Shown: piece after piece, positions 18,029-26,431 of the stretch
Layout: each line of letters opens with the position of its first letter
How positions within the stretch are numbered: the first letter of the stretch is position 1
Source: Geitlerinema sp. BBD 1991-9
GTDB taxonomy: Bacteria; Cyanobacteriota; Cyanobacteriia; Cyanobacteriales; Geitlerinemataceae
Length of the DNA: 64,000 nucleotides
Direction of reading: 5' to 3'
Assembly (NCBI GenBank): GCA_001657325.1
Contig: LWRO01000008.1
Location: 62,001-126,000, forward strand
The notes under the pieces: model-generated
The model's database searches: none
The model's input: the letters and a program-made list of their open reading frames with translations, nothing else
Told to the model about the DNA's origin: nothing
Program-made: the position numbers and the translations under genes

Positions 18029-19099
18029 ATGACATCCGTGTTGCGGTTAACCGGAGAGGAGCGCAAACAACTCCGAAAGGCTATTCTCTCAGCCTATCCA
18101 AGACCAGGAGATCTGGAAATCTTTGTTGATGAAGCGCTAGGGGAAAATCTATTCGAGATTGCGGGAACTCATACTCAGACACAAGCAGCATTTGAGTTGA
18201 TTAAATGGTCGATCGCGAAAGGCCATATCGACGAACTGGTTATCGCATTGTACCGAGATACGCCGCAAAACCCAGACATTCAACGGTTTTGCGAACCAAT
18301 TTTAGAGTATTTAAGGCAGCGCATCGTTTTCGATGCTGATGTCGGTCGATCGATCTCCTTTTCGACATCCTTTGACTGGGAAGGGCCGATCGAAGATGTC
18401 GAGTTGCAGGCGTTTCTCCCTCGTCAGCTTTCCTTTGAAGCGGATGTCGGAACGCTGCGACGCGGTTTGCTCGATTGTGCGAATGCGGTTTGTAAAATTA
18501 CGTTTGTCGATCGAGACGAATTCGGAACGGGTGTTCTTATCGGTAAAGACTTAGTGTTGACGAACTACCATGTTCTCAGTCGCGACGAAACCACCGATCT
18601 TGACGCTCTTAACGCTATTGCTCGATCGATCCGTTTTGAGTTCGGCTATGTCAGTTCGGAACTTGGCGAATCTAGGCCGACTGCTGTTTTCGAGGCTGAT
18701 GGGAACCAACCCGTTTTGAAAGCGAGTGAGATCGATCGGCTCGATTACGTTTTGTTGCGAGTGGAACCGAAAATCGAAAATGTGGACTACATCAAACCCG
18801 TTCCCCTCGCGCCGGCTGCGCTTCCATCTCAGAAAACAGGTTTGAACGTTCTCCAACATCCAAACGGCGAACTGATGAAAGTGTCGCTGAGCGGTAACGG
18901 CGTTGTGGCCGCCAATTTACAGCGGGGACTCGTTTGGTATGTCAATCGCACCGCAGGCGGTTCGAGTGGTGCGCCGTGTTTTAATGACGATTGGAAGCTT
19001 GTGGCGTTACACCACGCCGAAATTCCCCGTAGATTCGGGAGTATCCGCGAAGGTATCTTATTTCAAGCAATTCACGCTGAAATTGCGTCGTTATTGTAG
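18029..19099 (+). CDS. EAD1-trypsin-like serine protease, probable effector of a conflict system
   Basis: 356 residues. Residues ~5-98 are a helical effector-associated domain of the EAD1 type (LTGEERKQLRKAILSAYP, LEIFVDEALGENLFEIAG, AFELIKWSIAKGHIDELV). After a linker, residues ~148-356 are a trypsin-fold protease with an intact triad: His181 (TNYHV), Asp239 (RLDYVLL) and Ser313 (GGSSGAP). There is no signal peptide, so it should act in the cytoplasm. EAD domains bring effectors to adaptors that carry the same EAD. The same domain starts the VMAP gene 430 bases downstream, so the two proteins probably bind through EAD1-EAD1 contact. First gene of a five-gene run. Confidence 0.88.
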   Translation: MTSVLRLTGEERKQLRKAILSAYPRPGDLEIFVDEALGENLFEIAGTHTQTQAAFELIKWSIAKGHIDELVIALYRDTPQNPDIQRFCEPILEYLRQRIVFDADVGRSISFSTSFDWEGPIEDVELQAFLPRQLSFEADVGTLRRGLLDCANAVCKITFVDRDEFGTGVLIGKDLVLTNYHVLSRDETTDLDALNAIARSIRFEFGYVSSELGESRPTAVFEADGNQPVLKASEIDRLDYVLLRVEPKIENVDYIKPVPLAPAALPSQKTGLNVLQHPNGELMKVSLSGNGVVAANLQRGLVWYVNRTAGGSSGAPCFNDDWKLVALHHAEIPRRFGSIREGILFQAIHAEIASLL

Positions 19100-19107
19100 G
19101 AGAAAGT

Positions 19108-19524
19108 TTGATGGGTCGTCGTATTGTTACACGTCAACTTCAAGCCGGTAAACCAAATCCGCCAGTCGATCGATATGCCGATCGATTACTCAAATATATT
19201 CCGGCCGATGTGGTCGCGTTTTGGTTGGCGGTGAACGGCTCGATTCAAAGTGCTGGAGATGACGTTCCTAAGTCAACGTTGTTGTGGATACTCTTTATAT
19301 TTGGTGTGTTTTTGACGTTGGGTTGGACGTTCAAGCAAACTCAGGAAGCGAAGAAGAAACCGGCTTGGACGCAAATCGGTATTTCTTGTGTGGCTTTTGT
19401 AGTTTGGGTTTTTGCGATTGGTGGCCCCTTTGCAGAACTCTCATTTTACACGCCGCTTTACGGATCGTTACTTCTTCTCGTTTATACCTCAACGGTTGCA
19501 CTGATTACACCACCGGAAAAGTAG
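19108..19524 (+). CDS. Three-helix membrane protein in the conflict operon
   Basis: 138 residues, starting 8 bases after the protease stop with AGGAGA just before the ATG. A soluble N-terminal ~50 residues are followed by helices at ~55-75 (LLWILFIFGVFLTLGWTF), ~88-107 (IGISCVAFVVWVFAIGGPF) and ~112-132. I do not recognise a named family. Its position between the EAD1 protease and the VMAP gene suggests a membrane-associated component or second effector of the system. Confidence 0.7.
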   Translation: MMGRRIVTRQLQAGKPNPPVDRYADRLLKYIPADVVAFWLAVNGSIQSAGDDVPKSTLLWILFIFGVFLTLGWTFKQTQEAKKKPAWTQIGISCVAFVVWVFAIGGPFAELSFYTPLYGSLLLLVYTSTVALITPPEK

Positions 19525-19534
19525 ATAAATTCAA

Positions 19535-20983
19535 ATGAAGTGGGATAAAGAAATAGAAAGAGAATTTCGTGAGGCATTGTGTGACAGCTATCCTAACACG
19601 ACTGAATTAGCAATATTTGTTGATGACAACTTAGAAGAAAACCTTGCAAAAATCACGACTGAAACAAACTTAACTTACATCGTTTTTAAGTTAATAAAGT
19701 GGGCAGAGATTCAAAAAAGACGGCTTGCACAACTTTTAGAGGCATTCTGCCAAGACAATTCACATCATACTCTTGTTGCTCGACTTCAACCTATTATCGC
19801 TCAACTTCAAGAAGATTTTGTCAATCCCAAGAATCACAATATCAAAAACGAAGATTGGGAACGACTGTTTGAAAACTTTCAGCAAAACAACTTACTTATA
19901 CTCAATAAAGCTTGGTATGAGGCACTTCAATATCAACCGTTAACTGAAATTTATACGAACTGTCCTTTCTTCGATCGAGTTGGGGCAATTCGAGAAATTT
20001 TAGAGCGTTACGACGATCCTAAGCTTGCAATCGCATTTGTTAATCGTGCGATTCGATTGCTTATAGCTTTAGAAAATATTGAAGATGACGTTATTCAAAA
20101 TTTAGAAAATTGGCGAGACAAGATTGCAGACTCACATCGAGTTCCAAAGATAATCGGAATGGGCAATAAAAACCTACATGGCTATTTGCTAGTACCTATT
20201 CAACTTCAAGCTGGTCACGTGACAATTTATCCTCAGTTATATATAACCGAGGACGATCGAACTTATCCAGAAATAGAGAAAATTGAATCTACTTGGGGAA
20301 TACAGTGTCAAATTAACGACGTTTCCAACTACTTATCAGAAACAATCGCTGAGGCAGAAAAAAAGCTAGAAGTACTAAAAGGTGAAGACACGATTACGCT
20401 CGAAGTGTTCTTACCCTGGCAATATCTCGATAGCCACGTTCACGAATGGGATGTGACTGATGAGCTGGACGATCCATGCCAACTCCACGTATATCGAAAG
20501 TTCCTCGTTCGCTCGCTCGATCGAGCAACAATTTCGGGCTTAAAGCTTAAACTTAAAAAGGCTTGGAACTGTTTGCAAAACTGCCTTCAAAACGGATCGA
20601 TCGATCGGAGTTTCGATAAATTCGATTGTTCGAGTTGCAAACCATTACCCGCTCTTGTTGGCAAACCAGGTGTAAAATTGGGAGGCGGACTTCCTGAAAA
20701 TATAGAACAACGTGAAGCTATATTAAAAAATCTCGTGAAATCAGCAATTCCCATCGCGTTTTGGACATACCAACAATTCGATCTGAACGAAACGATCGAA
20801 GCTTTTGATATGCTTTTGACTGTTGATAATCTAAAAAGTTTCCGTAACTTAGCCAAAGCCATTCGAGAAAAGCGTAATGCCGAAAATCCGAACCCCGTTC
20901 ACCAAGACCTCGGAATGCTTTGTGACTGTCCGACACGCCTGCCAACGTTGCCGGGTCAAGGTTCTCCACTTCGCACGCCTTAG
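19535..20983 (+). CDS. EAD1-VMAP adaptor of a vWA-MoxR ternary system
   Basis: 482 residues. The N-terminal ~90 residues are an EAD1 domain paralogous to that of the protease (LAIFVDDNLEENLAKI, VFKLIKWAEIQKR). The middle is helical. The C-terminal ~300 residues match the VMAP-C (vWA-MoxR associated protein) architecture: GYLLVPIQLQAGHVTIYPQL, ITLEVFLPWQYLD, PCQLHVYRKFLVRS and the tail LGMLCDCPTRLP. Such proteins link the vWA-MoxR pair to EAD-bearing effectors. The gene is clearly richer in A/T than its neighbours, a sign of separate origin or module exchange. The starts and ends fit an operon with the flanking genes. Confidence 0.8.
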   Translation: MKWDKEIEREFREALCDSYPNTTELAIFVDDNLEENLAKITTETNLTYIVFKLIKWAEIQKRRLAQLLEAFCQDNSHHTLVARLQPIIAQLQEDFVNPKNHNIKNEDWERLFENFQQNNLLILNKAWYEALQYQPLTEIYTNCPFFDRVGAIREILERYDDPKLAIAFVNRAIRLLIALENIEDDVIQNLENWRDKIADSHRVPKIIGMGNKNLHGYLLVPIQLQAGHVTIYPQLYITEDDRTYPEIEKIESTWGIQCQINDVSNYLSETIAEAEKKLEVLKGEDTITLEVFLPWQYLDSHVHEWDVTDELDDPCQLHVYRKFLVRSLDRATISGLKLKLKKAWNCLQNCLQNGSIDRSFDKFDCSSCKPLPALVGKPGVKLGGGLPENIEQREAILKNLVKSAIPIAFWTYQQFDLNETIEAFDMLLTVDNLKSFRNLAKAIREKRNAENPNPVHQDLGMLCDCPTRLPTLPGQGSPLRTP

Positions 20984-21027
20984 TCAGATTAATTTGTAAA
21001 ATTTACTCGTAATTCCTGTAAATTTCA

Positions 21028-22170
21028 ATGTCAGACTGGAAACTCTTTCTCGGCAACTGCGGCGACACTCCCCGTCCTTTAAGATCGATCCCCGATCGAC
21101 CTCCCTGGCGGGAATTCCTACCGCCGAAGCAAGTCGATTCCGAAGCTGACGAAGCGCGTTGGCAGAAATTACAGGCCAAAGCACGCCAAGACCCGCGAGC
21201 CGTCGAACGCGGTAGCAGCTTTCGCATCGAAAAAAACGAAGACGGACATTCTGAAATCGTCGATGCTGTCAACGCAGCGATTCACCTGCGCCGTCCGCTC
21301 CTCGTGACGGGAAATCCCGGTTCGGGGAAAACCTCGCTCGCCTATGCGATCGCCTACGAACTCCAACTCGGCCCCGTATTGGTTTGGCCGATTACCGCTC
21401 GATCGACCTTGAAAGACGCACTCTATCGCTACGATGCCATCGCTCGGCTACAAGACGCACAAATCGACAAAGCCAAACTCGAACTCGCCAAACTGCAAGG
21501 GCAAGAAGACACGCAACAACTCGAAGCCTTAAAAGAGGAAAGCAGCTTAGGCGATTACTTTCAACTCGGTTCTGTGGGAACGGCGTTTCTCCCTTCCCAT
21601 AGCCCTCGCGTCCTCCTCATCGACGAAATCGACAAAAGCGATCTCAACTTACCCAACGACTTACTCAACTTGTTTGAGGAAGGACAGTTTGAAATTCCCG
21701 AACTCGTTCGGCGTAAGGGGCACGTTCCCCGAGTGACAGTACGCACGGAAGACGACGAGATCGAGGCAGAGATCGAAAATGGAAAGGTTCGGTGTTGCGA
21801 GTTTCCAGTGGTCGTGATGACCAGTAACGGCGAGCGGGACTTTCCCCCTGCGTTTCTGCGGCGTTGCTTGCGCTTGCGAATGCCCGATCCGACACCGAAT
21901 GCACTTCATGCGATCGTTCGGTCTCACTTTAATCGATCGAACCTACAACCACCAGACACACAACCATCGGACGCAGACGATTGGCAAAATGCCAAATCTC
22001 GAATTAACGAGTTGATTAAAGCGTTTCGCGAAGGCAATAAAGCCGATCGAGCCACGGATCAACTGCTCAACGCCGTCTATTTAATGACGCGGGAAGCCAA
22101 ACCGGACGATGAGGAGTGGGAAGAGTTAAGGAAACTCTTGTTTAGACGGTTGAGCGAGGGCGATCGATGA
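21028..22170 (+). CDS. MoxR-family AAA+ ATPase
   Basis: 380 residues. Walker A is GNPGSGKTS (residues ~96-104), Walker B VLLIDEIDKSD (~194), sensor region VVVMTSNGERDFPPAFLRRCL with the arginine finger. This MoxR ATPase acts as the NTP-driven switch or chaperone of a vWA-MoxR-VMAP system. Its last bases overlap the start of the vWA gene (ATGA at 22167-22170), which indicates translational coupling and a stoichiometric complex. Confidence 0.9.
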   Translation: MSDWKLFLGNCGDTPRPLRSIPDRPPWREFLPPKQVDSEADEARWQKLQAKARQDPRAVERGSSFRIEKNEDGHSEIVDAVNAAIHLRRPLLVTGNPGSGKTSLAYAIAYELQLGPVLVWPITARSTLKDALYRYDAIARLQDAQIDKAKLELAKLQGQEDTQQLEALKEESSLGDYFQLGSVGTAFLPSHSPRVLLIDEIDKSDLNLPNDLLNLFEEGQFEIPELVRRKGHVPRVTVRTEDDEIEAEIENGKVRCCEFPVVVMTSNGERDFPPAFLRRCLRLRMPDPTPNALHAIVRSHFNRSNLQPPDTQPSDADDWQNAKSRINELIKAFREGNKADRATDQLLNAVYLMTREAKPDDEEWEELRKLLFRRLSEGDR

Positions 22171-24800
22171 ACGTCGATCGACTCGTGGCGATCCTGGCAG
22201 AATCGGAGCATCTCAGCGCGAGGGAAATCGCCGAGACGCTGTGGTTGGCGATGCAAATTCAAGAAGATCGATCGCCGCCTCCGCCTGAAGAACCGCGCCA
22301 ATTGGAACCGGTTGAAAATCGATACGACGGCGAGATCGAGCCGTCGATCGCCGATCCGGGTAACAAGATAACAGAGGCGCAATCTGAACCCACCGCCAAC
22401 GTCGTCACAACGCCACCGACGCAAACCGCTGGAATTTTGCCGGAAACTGCACTACCGCTGTGGGTGTCCGATCCGCCGATGTTGGACGACTCCCTCGATG
22501 TAATCCGAGCGTTGCGGCCGCTGTTGCGACAGGTTCCCTCGGGGGTGTCCGATCGAATAGACGAAGCGCAAACGGTCGATCGAATTGCGGAAACGGATAT
22601 TTGGTCGCCGGTTTTGGAACCCGAGCGCGAACCCTGGTTTGATGTGGTTTTAATTGTCGATCGAAATGCGTCGATGAACCTGTGGGGTCGCTTGGTGGAC
22701 GATTTGCAACTGGTACTCGAACGGTACGGGGCGTTTCGCGACCTGCAACGGTGGGAGATCGAAGCGACAATTAACGCGAAACCAGACGCGAAAGCAAACT
22801 CGCCAAAATATAACGTGCGACTCCGTGCCAATCCCAACCGTCCCTCGCGCAGTCCCCGCGAACTCCTCTCCCCCAACGGTCGGCGGATTGCCATCGTTCT
22901 GAGCGATTGCGTGGCCGATTACTGGTGGGATGGCGCGATGCTGTCGGTGTTGCAGGATTGGGGACGGGCAATGCCGACGGTGGTTTGGCAGATGTTGCCC
23001 GAGTGGATGTGGGAGCGAACGGCGTTGGGACTGGGAAACTACGTCGCGCTGCGGAATGCAATTCCAGGGGCAACGAACGCCCAACTGGATGCGGAAGTGC
23101 TGGCGTTGGAGCAACCGGACGATATCAGCAGTCGCGTGGCGCTCCCCATCGTCACCTCTGAGGCGGAGGAGTTGGCGGCCTGGAGTCGGGTTTTGGCGGG
23201 CGATCGTCGTGACGTGACGGCGGGTTTTCTGTTACCGCAGCGCGTATCGAGTGTGTCTGAGGGTTTGCCGGATTTGGAAGAAGCAGACGGAGAAGAATCA
23301 GAGAAGCCTTCGGTGGAAGAACGGGCGCGAGAACAAATTCAGGAGTTTCGGCTGTTGTCGTCGTTGCGGGCGAGACAGTTGGCGGCGCTGCTGTCAGCGG
23401 CTCCGGTCATTACGTTGCCCGTGATGCGTTTGATTCGCGCGTCGATGTTGCGGGAGTCCTCGCCGTTACCCGTGGCGGAGGTGTTTTTGAGCGGACTGTT
23501 GCGGCGACTGCCAGAGCAACCGAATACGACTGATGCGGAGTTGGTGCAGTACGACTTTGTGGAAGGCGTGCGGGAAGCGTTGCTCGATATGCTGCCCCCT
23601 GTCGATGCGGTGGAGGTGATTAATACGGTTTCGTTTTACGTGTCGCGGCGGTTGGGTTACTCGTCGTTGAAGCAGTTTAAGGCGTGGTTGCTGTCGCCCG
23701 AGGTGGAAAAGGCGGAAAACGTTCGGGGGTTGAAGTCGTTTGCCAGAGTGACGGCGCAGGTGTTGAAACGTTTGGGAGGCGAGTATGCCAAACTCGCGCG
23801 GGAGTTTGAGGTAGTCGAGCCACCAGAACCGCCACCAATTGTTTTTCCTGAGTTACAAACTTGTTCCTTTGATATTGCAACGGTTACGGTTGTCCGCGAG
23901 TTTGTGTTTGAGACGGCAACTGTTGGGTTTGAAACAGTTGAAAGGCAATCGGGTTTGTTTGGATTGAGACGAGAATCTCGATCGGAGTTGAAAATTAATC
24001 GCCGTCGTAAGCGAGCGTGGAGCTTTACGGAAGATTTAGGGGACAGTGTAGAACTCGAAATGGTCTACATTCCTAAAGGAACTTTTAAGATGGGATCGCC
24101 AGAGGACGAAGAAGAGAGTTTTGACTGGGAACGACCGCAGCGTGACGTGAGTGTACCTGAATTTTTCATGGGGAAATATCCCGTGACTCAGGCACAGTGG
24201 AAAGCAGTGGCTAAATTGCCCAGGATCGATCGAAACCTCAATTCCGATCCTGCAAATTTTAAAGGCGATAAGCGACCTGTCGAACAAGTCTCCTGGCTCG
24301 ATGCTGTCGAATTTTGTCAGCGTTTGTCAAAACATACGGGGCGAGATTATCGACTACCCAGTGAAGCAGAATGGGAATACGCCTGTCGAGCGGGGACGAA
24401 AACTCCGTTTCATTTTGGAAAAACGATAACAACTAAATTAGTAAACTATAATGGCAACTATACATATGGCCATGGAGTAAAAGGAGAGTATCGAGAAGAA
24501 ACAACGCCAGTCGGTAATTTTCCGGCGAATGCGTTTGGGTTGTACGATATGCACGGCAATGTTTGGGAATGGTGCGAGGACGATTGGCACGAGAATTATC
24601 AAGATGAAAATGCACCAACTGATGGAAGTGCTTGGATTGAAAACAATAATCGTATAAAAACAAGAAAAGTCCGGCGTGGCGGGTCTTGGTACCTCGAGCC
24701 GAGGCTCTGTCAATCGGCTTATCGTCTCAGGGACGTTCCCGGTTTCACCGACAACGATATTGGGTTTCGGGTGGCGTGCGGCGTGGCGAGGACTCTCTAA
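22167..24800 (+). CDS. vWA protein with C-terminal FGE-sulfatase-like (C-type-lectin-fold) domain
   Basis: 877 residues. An N-terminal low-complexity region precedes a SAV_2336-like vWA domain (from ~155): FDVVLIVDRNASMNLWGRL has a variant MIDAS with asparagine for the first serine. A helical region follows to ~600. Residues ~625-870 are an FGE/SUMF domain: MVYIPKGTFKMGSPEDEE, YPVTQAQWKAV, RLPSEAEWEYACRAG, GNVWEWCEDDW and RRGGSW. Only the first of the two catalytic FGE cysteines is present (Cys848 in RLCQSAYR), so it is probably a ligand-binding rather than an enzymatic domain. The C-terminal ~40 residues look like a retroelement-diversified variable region. It would be the sensor of the conflict system. 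Confidence 0.87.
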   Translation: MNVDRLVAILAESEHLSAREIAETLWLAMQIQEDRSPPPPEEPRQLEPVENRYDGEIEPSIADPGNKITEAQSEPTANVVTTPPTQTAGILPETALPLWVSDPPMLDDSLDVIRALRPLLRQVPSGVSDRIDEAQTVDRIAETDIWSPVLEPEREPWFDVVLIVDRNASMNLWGRLVDDLQLVLERYGAFRDLQRWEIEATINAKPDAKANSPKYNVRLRANPNRPSRSPRELLSPNGRRIAIVLSDCVADYWWDGAMLSVLQDWGRAMPTVVWQMLPEWMWERTALGLGNYVALRNAIPGATNAQLDAEVLALEQPDDISSRVALPIVTSEAEELAAWSRVLAGDRRDVTAGFLLPQRVSSVSEGLPDLEEADGEESEKPSVEERAREQIQEFRLLSSLRARQLAALLSAAPVITLPVMRLIRASMLRESSPLPVAEVFLSGLLRRLPEQPNTTDAELVQYDFVEGVREALLDMLPPVDAVEVINTVSFYVSRRLGYSSLKQFKAWLLSPEVEKAENVRGLKSFARVTAQVLKRLGGEYAKLAREFEVVEPPEPPPIVFPELQTCSFDIATVTVVREFVFETATVGFETVERQSGLFGLRRESRSELKINRRRKRAWSFTEDLGDSVELEMVYIPKGTFKMGSPEDEEESFDWERPQRDVSVPEFFMGKYPVTQAQWKAVAKLPRIDRNLNSDPANFKGDKRPVEQVSWLDAVEFCQRLSKHTGRDYRLPSEAEWEYACRAGTKTPFHFGKTITTKLVNYNGNYTYGHGVKGEYREETTPVGNFPANAFGLYDMHGNVWEWCEDDWHENYQDENAPTDGSAWIENNNRIKTRKVRRGGSWYLEPRLCQSAYRLRDVPGFTDNDIGFRVACGVARTL
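24675..24797 (+). other. Candidate diversity-generating-retroelement variable region (VR)
   Basis: The end of the FGE domain has the fixed frame R-G-G-S-W..PR.C.SA.R...P.....IGFRV..ARTL seen in retroelement targets. The codons at the variable slots are mostly C- or T-ended with free first and second bases: TAC, CTC, CTC, TAT, CTC, GAC, GTT, GGT, TTC, ACC, GAC, AAC, GAT (24690-24758). That is what A-to-N mutagenesis of AAC/AAT codons in a template would leave. The invariant GC-rich end (24762-24797) would serve as the initiation site. No template copy or reverse transcriptase was recognised in the window. This is inference from pattern. Confidence 0.55.
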
Positions 24801-25059
24801 CCCTCGGCGCTCTAGCACTTTTGCCCTTGGCACTTTTCTCTTTACCCTTTCCGATCTCGCCGTTAGGCGAGTCGAATTTTTTTTCAAAATTGAGTGTCTA
24901 AAATTGACGATCGAATAACACCTATTTTGAGTTTCAAGAAACAGCTTTAAAGACCAAAAATATCACCAATCTCTGTGTCCTCTGTGCCTGAAGTGGTTCC
25001 CAATTCATCCAACAAAAAACGTGCTAAAATTTTAACAAATACAATTATTTATATATAAA

Positions 25060-25905
25060 ATGAAATTCAATCTAAACTGTCAACTAAGCTACAGCCTTGA
25101 AGACGAAAGCACGTTCATCTTCAGCATCAAAGCCGCCCACAACCGCTCCCAAAAAATCCTTCAAGACGCAGTCGAAATCGATCCGCCCGTCCGCTACGAA
25201 GAATACATCGCCCCCGACACGCACAACTGTTACCTGCGATTACACGCCCCCGCCGGACACTTAAAAATCGCCTATCGAGCCACCGTCGAAGTCTCCTACA
25301 TCGAAGAAACTCCAACTCTCATTCCCGAAGTTTCCACCGACAAATTACCCATCGAAATATTACCCTACCTCTACCCCTCCCGCTACTGCCAATCCGATCG
25401 ACTCATCCGTCTCGCCCAATACGAATTCGGCGAATTTCTCCCCGGTTACTCCCGCATCACCGCCATTTGCAACTGGATTTACGACAACGTCGCCTACCTC
25501 TACGGTTCCACCAGTACCCACACCTCCGCCTACGATACCGCCACCGAACGAGCAGGCGTGTGCCGCGATTTCGCCCACCTCGGCATTGCCTTCTGTCGCG
25601 CCTTAAACGTTCCCGCTCGCTTCATCACAGGGTACGCCTACGGTTTAGATCCCCCCGATTTCCACGCCTGCTTTGAAGCCTACTTGGGCGATCGCTGGTA
25701 TCTGTTCGACTCCACGCGACTCGTTCCCCGGAAAGGTTTCGTGCGGATTGGCGCGGGGCGAGATGCCGCCGACGTGTCCTTTGCCACGATTTTCGGAACT
25801 GCCCAGATGGAAGAAATGGACGTTTCGATCGATCTTTCCAAAGTCAGCACTTCAATTTCCCATATCCCCACCTTCACCGACAACGCAATCGTCAGTTCCC
25901 TATAA
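25060..25905 (+). CDS. Transglutaminase-like cysteine protease-fold protein
   Basis: 281 residues. The N-terminal ~120 residues are a beta-rich domain usual before bacterial transglutaminase-like domains. The catalytic domain has Cys in ERAGVCRDFAHLGIAFCRAL, His in DFHACFEAYLGDRW and Asp in WYLFDSTR, so the triad is complete. These proteins are probably peptidases or amidases acting on peptide or peptidoglycan substrates. No signal peptide is seen. It stands alone, with an A/T-rich upstream region and no clear ribosome-binding site. Confidence 0.87.
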   Translation: MKFNLNCQLSYSLEDESTFIFSIKAAHNRSQKILQDAVEIDPPVRYEEYIAPDTHNCYLRLHAPAGHLKIAYRATVEVSYIEETPTLIPEVSTDKLPIEILPYLYPSRYCQSDRLIRLAQYEFGEFLPGYSRITAICNWIYDNVAYLYGSTSTHTSAYDTATERAGVCRDFAHLGIAFCRALNVPARFITGYAYGLDPPDFHACFEAYLGDRWYLFDSTRLVPRKGFVRIGAGRDAADVSFATIFGTAQMEEMDVSIDLSKVSTSISHIPTFTDNAIVSSL

Positions 25906-26431
25906 CTGTCATTTAGCCCTGTCGAGCCACCTCAAACTGAGACTGCATCAATGAATAGCAGCGTTCGGACGGGCAACAGATGACACTCGCAACAGGTTCT
26001 GTAGACTCACCCCTATGGCGGTTTCAGCCGAATCGATCGAACGGGTCGTATCGTCACGCTGTCGTATCGTCACGCTAAGGTATTGAGGTCTGTCGCTCCT
26101 TCAAAAAAGTTTGCGAACATCGGAGAAGCGCACCTCGATCGATTAAGAAATCAACCATAACAGTATCGTTTCCGAGACAGGCAGTTAGTTTAGAGGTAAT
26201 GATTGTTAATGCTGCACTCCCAGTTCAAAGAGAACGAAGGAGTGCTTCGAGAGGGTTCGTTCGGGGTTGAGAGTTGTTTCGATCGTTGCCTTGGGTGTTC
26301 TGAGTGCGGGGAGCGTCAGCAGTCTCAATGCAGAGAGGGAGAGAAGCTGCGGAAGGTCGAGATCGAAACCGTCGCGCTGGAACGATCGTCAAACTGTCAG
26401 ATGTATTCCTTGGCAAAGGCAGAGGTTAGCC
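25906..26431. other. Spacer before amrS
   Basis: No gene recognised. Frames open between 26203 and 26431 give no family-like sequence; the longest runs into amrS in frame but lacks conserved residues. A short tandem, GTATCGTCACGCTGTCGTATCGTCACGCTAAG in parts, occurs near 26050. Confidence 0.4.

Noticed and set aside
18029-19099. HtrA/Deg-type periplasmic protease reading of the trypsin gene
   Set aside because: There is no signal peptide or PDZ domain, and the N-terminal EAD1 domain with its operon context points to a conflict-system effector.
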